Below, in pieces: positions 1 through 5,784 of a stretch of DNA of 8,394 nucleotides. The notes under the pieces are model-generated. The model saw nothing but the letters and a program-made list of their open reading frames with translations. It ran no database searches and had not been told where the DNA came from. This DNA comes from JAHFOW01 sp964370795 (GTDB lineage: Bacteria; Planctomycetota; Brocadiia; Brocadiales; Brocadiaceae), in assembly GCA_964370795.1 (NCBI GenBank), contig CAYJME010000153.1, positions 1-8,394 on the forward strand, written 5' to 3'. The position numbers were made by a program, and so were the translations under genes. The stretch's first letter is position 1. Every line of letters begins with the position of its first letter.

Positions 1-1262
1 ACCGTGGAGTATGCCTCAAAATGCTCCTCTTCCGTCGGAGGTTTCGGCGAACCTAAATAAAGGAATTCAGTTCTGTAAAGGCCGATTCCTTCCGCATCAT
101 ATCTTATGTTGATATTAATTTCTTTGGGAAATTCAATATTACCATATATGGTAATATGTTTACCATCACGCGTGGTCGATGGTTGGTCTTTGAGTTCGGT
201 AGCTAATTTTTCTTCAAAGACATGGATACTTTTGACCTTGTTCTGATAATTTGCCAGTGTCACATCATCGGGACGGACAATAACAATTCCCCTGTTTCCA
301 TCAACAATGACGGTGTCACCGCCAAAAACATCGGTGGTAATGGTACCGAGGCCTACTACCGCCGGTATGCCCAGTGCACGGGCAACTATGGCTGTATGAG
401 ATGTCCTTCCGCCAACATCGGTAGCGAAACCCTTGACTTTTTCCGTATCGAGTGAGGCCGTTTGCGATGGGGTTATGTCATGCGCAATTAACACAACTTC
501 CTGGGCAAGATTTTTCAACTCCTCTCTTTTTTCTCCAAGGAGATTTCTTAAAAGTCTCCGTTCAATATCAAAGATGTCACTTACCCTTTCAGCAAGATAT
601 GAGTCCTTTACATCCTGGAATTTTCTGATATAGACACGCAAGGCAAGAGATACCGCAAATTCCGACGTAAAATTAGTTTTCTGTATTCTCTCTATGATTT
701 CATTTTTTAATCGTTTATCTTGTAAGACCATCCGGTGGGTGCCGAAGATGGATCCTATTTCGGAACCCAAATTTTCAGAAACCTTTTGTTCAAGTTCTTG
801 GACTTCCTTTTTTGCATCTTCGATAGCTTTTTCAAGCCGTTGAATTTCACCCTCTACCTCTTCCTTTTTGATTATATGGCGCGGAATCCGGTATCCCTCG
901 CTTTCAAACATAAATGCCTCATGGATAACCACTCCTGGGGATACAGCAATTCCCTTCCTGATTTCCATAAATTCTTCTTCGAACTTACTTTTTACCAGAC
1001 CTTCCAGGGCGTCCAACGCCTCGGCTGCATCGGGTCCCTTTGCGCTGATGATAATTTCGGTGCCATTTTCAGCTCCGAGCGTTAACAATTCAATAACGCT
1101 CTTGCCATCGACATCTTTATTCTTTGTTTTTATATGAATCTCAGAATTATATTTATTGGCAATCTCTGCAAACTTGGTTGCAGGCCGTGCATGCATTCCA
1201 TTGGAATTCGAGATTTTTATCTTTCGTTCTAATGGTTTGGAATTTATTATATGAATATCCAT
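1..1262 (-). CDS. ptsI: HPr-Enzyme I fusion protein of the PTS (3' end beyond window)
   Basis: PEP-protein phosphotransferase with HPr fused at its N-terminus, cytoplasmic. It should take phosphate from PEP and pass it through Enzyme I to HPr and then to EIIA. I read 420 codons without a stop. Residues about 10-97 are HPr, with the active-site motif GMHARPA (His24) and a Ser55 in DGKSVIELL, equivalent to the Ser46 target of HPr kinase. From residue 104 (GIAVSPG) the Enzyme I N-terminal domain follows with almost no linker. Its phosphohistidine motif GGRTSHTAIVARALGIPAVVG has His289 at bases 398-396. The PEP-binding barrel begins with GIGLYRTEF and is cut by the window edge. The start is the ATG at 1262-1260. 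An in-frame TAA lies two codons upstream and there is no clear Shine-Dalgarno. It is 65 nt downstream of ptsN, probably in the same operon. Function is secure. The fusion is read directly, though a missed stop from a sequencing error cannot be excluded. Confidence 0.93.
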   Translation of the reverse strand, partial: MDIHIINSKPLERKIKISNSNGMHARPATKFAEIANKYNSEIHIKTKNKDVDGKSVIELLTLGAENGTEIIISAKGPDAAEALDALEGLVKSKFEEEFMEIRKGIAVSPGVVIHEAFMFESEGYRIPRHIIKKEEVEGEIQRLEKAIEDAKKEVQELEQKVSENLGSEIGSIFGTHRMVLQDKRLKNEIIERIQKTNFTSEFAVSLALRVYIRKFQDVKDSYLAERVSDIFDIERRLLRNLLGEKREELKNLAQEVVLIAHDITPSQTASLDTEKVKGFATDVGGRTSHTAIVARALGIPAVVGLGTITTDVFGGDTVIVDGNRGIVIVRPDDVTLANYQNKVKSIHVFEEKLATELKDQPSTTRDGKHITIYGNIEFPKEININIRYDAEGIGLYRTEFLYLGSPKPPTEEEHFEAYST

Positions 1263-1263
1263 A

Positions 1264-1312
1264 AATTAAAATTTCTGATTTATAGTTATTGGCAATTTCA
1301 GCGAATGTGGAT
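1264..1312 (-). pseudogene. Vestige of a second HPr gene (helix-1 fragment)
   Basis: The spacer between ptsN and the HPr-Enzyme I gene translates in one frame as STFAEIANNYKSEILI. The intact HPr next door has TKFAEIANKYNSEIHI just after its active-site histidine. Aligning bases 1270-1312 with 1137-1179 gives 33 of 43 identities by my hand count. Eight of the ten mismatches fall at third codon positions, which is the pattern of two genes that diverged while both were coding. A TAG stop (1317-1315) lies two codons upstream of the fragment and the active-site His region is gone. The frame is shifted relative to the downstream ATG, so this is not an extension of the fusion gene. It is most likely the remnant of a former ptsH or of a tandem HPr duplication. 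Only about 16 codons remain, so chance similarity is unlikely but not excluded. Confidence 0.6.
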
Positions 1313-1327
1313 ATCTATACAAAAAGA

Positions 1328-1798
1328 TTATACCTGAATACCGTCAACCTCTTTTAAAATATCTATCATACCGTCTTTTCCATGCGCTTCTCGCATAAAA
1401 CGACGAAAATCATTATCCCGAATAACCGTTGATATTCTTTCGAGCGCGGCAAGATGTGAACCTGCAGAATCATTGGGGGAAAGTAAAAGAAAGAAGAGAT
1501 GGACGGGTTCTCCGTCAAGGGCATTAAAGTCTATACCATCGGTTGACCGCGCAACCGTTCCAATAATTTTTTTTGTGCAATCATGTTTTGTATGGGGAAC
1601 GGCAACACCTTTACCTATTCCGGTACTACCCAGTTCTTCTCTCTTTAAAAGGGATTTTATGACATTTTCTACATCTTTACTCTGGATTTTTTGTGTGTCC
1701 TTTAGTGAACACACCATCTCCCGAATGACAGATTCTTTATTATTAGCTTTCAGTTCCGTGATTATAGCTTCCTCCACAATAAAATCAGTTAATTTCAT
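1328..1798 (-). CDS. ptsN: PTS EIIA-2 (Ntr/fructose type) regulatory protein, PtsN-like
   Basis: Single-domain EIIA of the mannitol/fructose/nitrogen family, 156 residues, the usual length for PtsN. It accepts phosphate from HPr and in other bacteria acts as a regulator rather than a transporter subunit. The phospho-acceptor motif GSTGIGKGVAVPHTKHD holds the active histidine (His69). It is followed by the family block DGEPVHLFFLLLSP and then SAGSHLAALERIS. The ATG at 1798-1796 is chosen because GGAGGAAGG (1814-1806) sits just upstream at ribosome-binding distance. A TTG 18 bases earlier (1816) is in frame but overlaps that site. The gene lies between an hpf relic and the HPr-Enzyme I fusion, which would supply its phosphate. 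hpf-ptsN adjacency is a known arrangement in Gram-negative bacteria. No EIIB or EIIC is nearby. The family is certain; the Ntr rather than fructose role is inferred from the stand-alone form and neighbours. Confidence 0.92.
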   Translation of the reverse strand: MKLTDFIVEEAIITELKANNKESVIREMVCSLKDTQKIQSKDVENVIKSLLKREELGSTGIGKGVAVPHTKHDCTKKIIGTVARSTDGIDFNALDGEPVHLFFLLLSPNDSAGSHLAALERISTVIRDNDFRRFMREAHGKDGMIDILKEVDGIQV

Positions 1799-1831
1799 AC
1801 GATAACCTTCCTCCAATAGAATTGTTTTCCG

Positions 1832-1952
1832 TTAAGCTTCTGGTATATCCTGAAAGTCTTCCATTCCTATTGTTGTCGGCCTTTTCCTAGGCATATTTTT
1901 TAATTGCCTCCGTGATATTTAAATGCCTTGCGACAATAGTGATATCCTCCAA
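1832..1952 (-). pseudogene. hpf: Relic of ribosome hibernation promoting factor gene (hpf)
   Basis: From a TTG at 1952 the frame reads LEDITIVARHLNITEAIKKYA and then stops at TAG (1889-1887). This matches the start of HPF/RaiA proteins, which typically open with I.I.GRHLEVTEALKEY. The usual protein is about 95 residues or longer; only 21 codons survive. AAAGGA stands about 9 nt before the TTG, and a good promoter precedes it. From 1894 another frame reads MPRKRPTTIGMEDFQDIPEA and ends in TAA at 1834-1832, just before the ptsN ribosome binding site. Its basic beginning would suit the C-terminus of a short HPF, so the relic may be N- and C-terminal ends joined by an internal out-of-frame deletion. 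That second part is inference. The position directly ahead of ptsN is where hpf is commonly found. The fragment could instead now serve as a translated leader for ptsN. Confidence 0.62.
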
Positions 1953-2003
1953 AGGTAAAAATCCTTTCTTCTTTAAGAAGTATTCAAAATATTCTAAACA
2001 CTT

Positions 2004-2033
2004 ATTCTACATCAATATAAATTTAACAGTCAA
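2004..2033 (-). promoter_or_regulatory. Sigma-70-type promoter of the hpf relic-ptsN-HPr/EI unit
   Basis: The minus strand carries TTGACT (2033-2028), an 18-nt AT-rich spacer, and TAGAAT (2009-2004), each one base off consensus. It lies between the end of comF and the hpf relic and would start transcription near 1997. This makes the PTS cluster a transcription unit of its own. No sigma-54 -24/-12 element is visible here. Confidence 0.6.
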
Positions 2034-2057
2034 GAAAATTAAAATCACCTACACATT

Positions 2058-2801
2058 TCAAGTATTGTATTCGGCTTTTGCAAGCACAAATACATGGACG
2101 GATTCTGCGCCGGATTCCTTCAGTTTTTTGGAGCATTCAGAAGCCGTTACTCCGGTTGTTAGCACATCATCGACGAGTAAAATCTTTTTGTCTTTAAATA
2201 GCGAGGGATTTTTCACGAAAAACGCATTGTGAATATTTGTCCGCCGCTGGGCCCTCGACAGTTGAGTTTGCGAAACCGTATTTTTAATACGGCAGAGATT
2301 ATTCCTTGATATGGGTTTTAAAAGATGTCTTTGGATACCTAAGGATAAAAGCTCAGATTGATTGAAACCCCGATGGAGTTTTTTCAGCCAGAAAAGAGGC
2401 ACCGGCACAATAATATCGATGTCGGAAGGAGTTTCTTCGAACCGTGTGTGCATTGTTACGATATTGTTGAGTACGCTTACGACAAACTTTTGTTTGGCAT
2501 ATTTGAACTTATGGATTAACGTCTTCGTAACTCCATCATAACGAGTAATGGACGTGATGGTATCAAAGGAGAAATGTTTGCCTTTGCATGCGGGGCATCC
2601 TTCCTGTATTGTTGAGGTCATATGCGGGCCCAGCGCCGTCCCGCATCGAATGCAATGGTCATTCCGAATAAAAGAAATCGTTTTTTTACAATAAGGACAA
2701 AGATACATTTCTTGTGAATCGTTCAAATGTGCATTGCAGTGGAGACAGTATCGGGGATAAAAGAGGTCTAATAAGGCATGGATGTAGTCACGCAAGGCCA
2801 T
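2058..2801 (-). CDS. comF: ComF-family phosphoribosyltransferase-like protein
   Basis: ComF family protein of 247 residues, the family's usual length. The N-terminal part has paired zinc-binding cysteines, CLHC (19-22) with CPYC (35-38) and CIRC (50-53) with CPAC (69-72). A phosphoribosyltransferase fold follows, with IDIIVPVPL (129-136), the family signature RGFNQSELL (144-152) and the PRPP-binding loop KILLVDDVLTTGVT (206-219). Homologues are needed for DNA uptake in naturally competent bacteria, but many non-competent species also carry one and its substrate is unsettled. Its ATG follows the stop of the upstream permease gene by a single base, with no ribosome binding site of its own beyond that gene's last codons, so translational coupling is likely. 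No other competence gene is in the window. The family call is secure; a role in transformation is not shown. Confidence 0.92.
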   Translation of the reverse strand: MALRDYIHALLDLFYPRYCLHCNAHLNDSQEMYLCPYCKKTISFIRNDHCIRCGTALGPHMTSTIQEGCPACKGKHFSFDTITSITRYDGVTKTLIHKFKYAKQKFVVSVLNNIVTMHTRFEETPSDIDIIVPVPLFWLKKLHRGFNQSELLSLGIQRHLLKPISRNNLCRIKNTVSQTQLSRAQRRTNIHNAFFVKNPSLFKDKKILLVDDVLTTGVTASECSKKLKESGAESVHVFVLAKAEYNT

Positions 2802-2802
2802 A

Positions 2803-3876
2803 TCACATTTTCATCATATCAAAAAACAGGAGACCTACGGACCCAAAAATAATGATAGGTAACCATGCCGCCAATAAGGGATGTATCATTCCTGTATTAC
2901 CAAGGTTGGAACAGACAAAGGTTAATGCATAAAAAATACCACAAACAAGGACGCACAATCCTACCCGTAAAAACAAATTCCTGCTCAATCTTTCGAACCC
3001 AACGACGAGCGGAATACCGAGCAACAGAAGCACAAAATGGGTAATGGTGTATGCAATTCTGCTGTGAAACAGCACATTATTTCTTGGGTTACCAGGTTCA
3101 TTACGGCAGAGTTCTCTTAATTTTTCAAAATTCAAAAGACTTGGATCCATTCTGATTTCTCCAAGTTCCCTGGGAGTTATTGTTGTTTCAAATTCTAAAC
3201 TGTCGGATTGCTCCACGGGGGCAACCCACTTTCCCTGTTCGTTATAATTTTGCTTTACTACTTTGGAAAGTAACCATTTGTTATTGCCAATCCATTTTCC
3301 CTCTTTGGCGGTGATTGTAAACTTCTTTTTTTTATTTTCATATCGCGCAAGGATAAATACTGAGTCCATTTGCTGCGTTTTTGTTTTATATTTCCAGATA
3401 CGCATAATGGTATTGTTTTCCTTATCCTCGAAAAGAATATTTTTTTGATTCGTATCACCAAACGAGGCTCGTCTTAAAGTTTCTAGTTTTTCCGCAAGCC
3501 TCGGTATAACCCACTCCTGATCTCCAAAAGAGGCAAATGACATAAATACCGTGGTAATAAAAATAGGGAGCAAGATTCTGTAAAGTGAAATACCAGCAAC
3601 CTGCATCGCCAGTATCTCCCGATTTTTCACCATTCTTACAAGGACAATACTTACGGCTATGAGGGTAATAGCAGGAAAAAATTGAAAAATAACCACCGGA
3701 AAAAGATATGCATAATAGCGCAATCCCGTACCCAGAGCATCTCCCCCCATTTCCACAAACTCTCCCAATTTCTGAAGGAGGTCAACAATAATGTATATAC
3801 CCGAAATAATAAGCAAGCACAGGAAAAATGTTGGTACAAACGCCCTGAGTATGTATCTATCCAGCCTGGAAAACAT
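2803..3876 (-). CDS. LptF/LptG (YjgP/YjgQ) family LPS export permease
   Basis: Inner-membrane permease of the lipopolysaccharide export system, which with its paralogue and the LptB ATPase extracts LPS for transport to the outer membrane. The 357-residue length fits the family. I see three hydrophobic segments at about 12-33, 60-82 and 100-118, a periplasmic beta-rich region from about 120 to 270, and three more segments at about 276-296, 303-325 and 334-354. The cytoplasmic coupling motif after the second segment, VKNREILAMQVAGISLYRI (83-101), is characteristic. I cannot tell LptF from LptG by eye, so no symbol is given. The gene ends in TGA one base before the comF ATG. The ATG at 3876 has no strong Shine-Dalgarno, but the protein begins as family members do (MFSRLDRYIL). 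A possible promoter lies about 40 nt upstream. Confidence 0.93.
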   Translation of the reverse strand: MFSRLDRYILRAFVPTFFLCLLIISGIYIIVDLLQKLGEFVEMGGDALGTGLRYYAYLFPVVIFQFFPAITLIAVSIVLVRMVKNREILAMQVAGISLYRILLPIFITTVFMSFASFGDQEWVIPRLAEKLETLRRASFGDTNQKNILFEDKENNTIMRIWKYKTKTQQMDSVFILARYENKKKKFTITAKEGKWIGNNKWLLSKVVKQNYNEQGKWVAPVEQSDSLEFETTITPRELGEIRMDPSLLNFEKLRELCRNEPGNPRNNVLFHSRIAYTITHFVLLLLGIPLVVGFERLSRNLFLRVGLCVLVCGIFYALTFVCSNLGNTGMIHPLLAAWLPIIIFGSVGLLFFDMMKM

Positions 3877-3915
3877 GTATTTTTATATTTCGAATAAGAG
3901 TGAAGGCTAATCCAA

Positions 3916-3944
3916 CGTATATGCAAAATAATATTATCTAACAA
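3916..3944 (-). promoter_or_regulatory. Possible promoter of the lpt permease-comF unit
   Basis: On the minus strand TTGTTA (3944-3939) and TATACG (3921-3916) are separated by 17 nt in an AT-rich stretch upstream of the permease ATG. Each hexamer matches the sigma-70 consensus at four of six positions. The position, downstream of the hairpin that ends the helicase gene, is what a new transcription unit would need. The match is modest. Confidence 0.35.
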
Positions 3945-3973
3945 ACTCCCTCAGATTTCAATTGCATAAGAAT

Positions 3974-4012
3974 AAAAACAGTGTAGAGACGCAAGATTTT
4001 GCGTCTCTACGC
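3974..4012 (-). terminator. Hairpin after the helicase gene; probable terminator and repeat-like palindrome
   Basis: Bases 3983-3994 (GTAGAGACGCAA) and 3999-4010 (TTGCGTCTCTAC) are perfectly complementary, giving a 12-bp stem with a 4-nt loop. On the minus strand the stem begins about 15 nt after the helicase stop, and a T5 tract follows at 3978-3974 after four bases. That suits a rho-independent terminator. The sequence also resembles interspersed palindromic repeats of the GTAGAGACGC type that I recall from several environmental bacterial genomes, so it may be a mobile repeat used as a terminator. Only one copy is in this window. Confidence 0.65.
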
Positions 4013-4025
4013 GATGTGCAGATTA

Positions 4026-5348
4026 TCAATGTGAGCAGCGAGTCCTACGTGTCGAGTTAGTTGAGTGCGAGGCATGCGGGGAACGTTGCTTTGCAGTTCC
4101 TGAAATTGTCGCCTTTTGAGTATTGTGTCTTGAAATTGCGGACCGTTGCGTTTTAACCTTCTTCACATTCGTTTGCTTGCGGTGGCGTTGCGGTTGATGG
4201 TGTGTATGTTCTGCGCTGGCACGCGGCTGGGTATAATCAAAATCTTGCAGGGTACGCCGTTCCAGCTTCATACCGGTTACGCTCTCGATAGCACGCACCA
4301 TAGCTGCATCATCGCGGGTAAAGAGGGTAAAGGCATCGCCTGTTTTAGCGGCGCGACCTGTGCGTCCGATACGGTGCGTGTAGGCATCGGCAGTATCGGG
4401 CATGTCATAGTTAATGACATGTGAAATACAGGACACATCGATGCCGCGAGCAGCGATGTCGGTCGCTACCAGAATCTTGAACGAGCCGTTACGAAACCCA
4501 TCAAGCGCTGCCTGCCTCTGACCCTGAGATAGGTTACCTTGCAGCGATGTCGAACGGTAGCCCGCATTTCCCAACTGCTGAGCAACTCGCTTGGCGCGTA
4601 TCTTTGTACGGGTAAAAACCAGCACAGACTCCGTGTCGGCGTGATCCAAAAGCGCCATCAGCAGGGCAGTTTTAAGATGCTGGTCAACCGGATACAATGC
4701 GTGTGACACGGTGGTCACCGGCATGGTATGGTTTATTTGCACCGTAGCCGGATCCCGCAAGACGTCGTGCGCCAAACGCCGGATATCATCAGGCATCGTA
4801 GCCGAGAAAAACAACGTCTGCCGTTGTGCTGGCAAGCGCTTCAAAATCTTACGGATATCAGGCAAAAAACCCATGTCAAACATCCGGTCTGCTTCATCCA
4901 GCACGAGCACTTCCAGATGTGATAAATCAATGGTGCCCTGGCGGATATGATCGAGCAGGCGCCCAGGACAGGCTACAGCAATTTCAGCTCCGTCTCGTAG
5001 TTTTCTAACTTGCGGATTTATGTTCACACCGCCATAAATGGTTACGCTGCGTAACCTTGTTTGTTTGCCCAACCCGCCGATGGCTTCATGTATTTGCTCA
5101 GCCAATTCACGCGTGGGGGCGATTATCAGGGCACGGACACGACCGCGAGGTCCTTGCATCAGTCGTTGCAAAATCGGCAGCACAAAAGCGGCAGTTTTAC
5201 CGGTTCCGGTCTGAGCCAAAGCCAGAATGTCCTGACCTTGAAGAATGAAAGGTATTGCTTGAAGTTGGACCGGCGTGGGTGCAATGTAACCCAGCGCCTT
5301 CACGCCAGCCGCGATATGCGGATGGAAATTAAATGATTCAAAATTCAC
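4026..5348 (-). CDS. rhlE: DEAD-box ATP-dependent RNA helicase, RhlE type
   Basis: RNA helicase of 440 residues that remodels structured RNA using ATP. All core motifs are intact; positions count from the GTG start. They are the Q motif GYIAPTPVQLQAIP (20-33), motif I AQTGTGKT (45-52), Ia PTRELAEQI (78-86), Ib PGRLLD (128-133), II DEAD (151-154), III SAT (182-184), IV VLVFTRTK (242-249), V ATDIAARGID (295-304) and VI HRIGRTGRA (325-333). The last 60 residues form a low-complexity tail rich in His, Gln, Thr, Ser, Arg and Lys, likely for RNA binding. I chose the GTG at 5348 because AAGGAG (5359-5354) lies 5 nt before it and the protein then opens like RhlE (NFESFNFHPHIAAGV). The in-frame ATG at 5378 would add ten residues but lacks such a site. 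The DNA is GC-richer than its neighbours, suggesting transfer. No partner gene is linked. Confidence 0.93.
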   Translation of the reverse strand: MNFESFNFHPHIAAGVKALGYIAPTPVQLQAIPFILQGQDILALAQTGTGKTAAFVLPILQRLMQGPRGRVRALIIAPTRELAEQIHEAIGGLGKQTRLRSVTIYGGVNINPQVRKLRDGAEIAVACPGRLLDHIRQGTIDLSHLEVLVLDEADRMFDMGFLPDIRKILKRLPAQRQTLFFSATMPDDIRRLAHDVLRDPATVQINHTMPVTTVSHALYPVDQHLKTALLMALLDHADTESVLVFTRTKIRAKRVAQQLGNAGYRSTSLQGNLSQGQRQAALDGFRNGSFKILVATDIAARGIDVSCISHVINYDMPDTADAYTHRIGRTGRAAKTGDAFTLFTRDDAAMVRAIESVTGMKLERRTLQDFDYTQPRASAEHTHHQPQRHRKQTNVKKVKTQRSAISRHNTQKATISGTAKQRSPHASHSTNSTRRTRCSH

Positions 5349-5410
5349 AGAGTCTCCTTCTGTTAAAAGATGAGCCATGTCTTATATTAATAAATGGCTC
5401 TCGAATAAAA

Positions 5411-5426
5411 ATATCACAATTGATAT
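5411..5426. repeat. Inverted repeat upstream of the helicase gene
   Basis: ATATCA and TGATAT are exact 6-bp arms around the 4-nt loop CAAT, about 63 nt before the helicase GTG. On the minus strand this falls where a 5' leader or operator would lie. It is AT-rich and short, so chance is a real alternative. Confidence 0.35.
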
Positions 5427-5479
5427 GGTACAGAAATTTTCATTTTAAGCGGGTTTCCAAAATATGCCCAAGTGTAAAC

Positions 5480-5495
5480 CAAACCTTTAGGTTTG
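5480..5495. repeat. 16-bp palindrome CAAACCT-TT-AGGTTTG
   Basis: Two perfect 7-bp arms flank a 2-nt centre, about 130 nt upstream of the helicase start. The tight dyad fits a dimeric repressor site better than a transcript hairpin, because the loop would be only two bases. No regulator gene is adjacent. Confidence 0.45.
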
Positions 5496-5784
5496 AGTCT
5501 TCACAGGGGGTATCAGAACTAAAGCCTTGAGTTACATTAGGGATAGCTTGAACACTGCTCATCGCATGAATGCTGCCTAACCGGATTATTGGAAATGTAG
5601 GTTGGAAACAATTGGAATTGGATTCTGCCTATTCAGTATGGGTCAGTCCAACATGGTTAACTTTTGCAGGTAATTACTTGTTTGTGACCTGTGTTACACG
5701 CAGTGTCGCTTAAACTTTTCCCAATTATACAGGAATAATTCTTCAATTAATACAAAATACTAAAATAATTTTAAGGTTTGATTT

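Larger units (their letters stand above)
5349..5784. other. Gene-free region between helicase and sensor genes, with two inverted repeats
   Basis: I find no convincing gene in about 430 bp on either strand. It holds the helicase ribosome binding site (5359-5354) and two small inverted repeats. One is ATATCA-CAAT-TGATAT at 5411-5426; the other is CAAACCT-TT-AGGTTTG at 5480-5495. Both could be operators or 5' leader hairpins of the helicase gene. A cluster of TTGGAA/TTGGAT units lies at 5589-5623. No good sigma-70 promoter stands out, and no clear terminator follows the sensor gene, although GTTACT-GA-AGTAAC (5792-5805) overlaps that gene's last codons. The stretch may hold a decayed gene or mobile element that I cannot recognise. 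Confidence 0.5.

Noticed and set aside
735..1137. Two overlapping plus-strand open frames opposite the Enzyme I N-terminal domain
   Set aside because: The minus strand carries clear HPr and Enzyme I motifs across the same bases; the plus-strand frames are antisense shadows.
1473..1805. 110-codon plus-strand open frame opposite ptsN
   Set aside because: It mirrors the ptsN gene on the other strand, has no ribosome binding site and encodes no recognisable domain.
1799..1816. TTG at 1816 as the ptsN start
   Set aside because: It overlaps the GGAGGAAGG ribosome binding site, and the ATG at 1798 begins the protein as family members do.
1887..1910. Programmed frameshift at the A6 run in the hpf relic
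   Set aside because: I read the -1 and +1 frames after the run. Neither restores HPF-like sequence, and the -1 frame stops within about a dozen codons.
5349..5378. ATG at 5378 as the helicase start
   Set aside because: It lacks a ribosome binding site, whereas the GTG at 5348 has AAGGAG at 5 nt and matches the family N-terminus. It is kept as an alternative.
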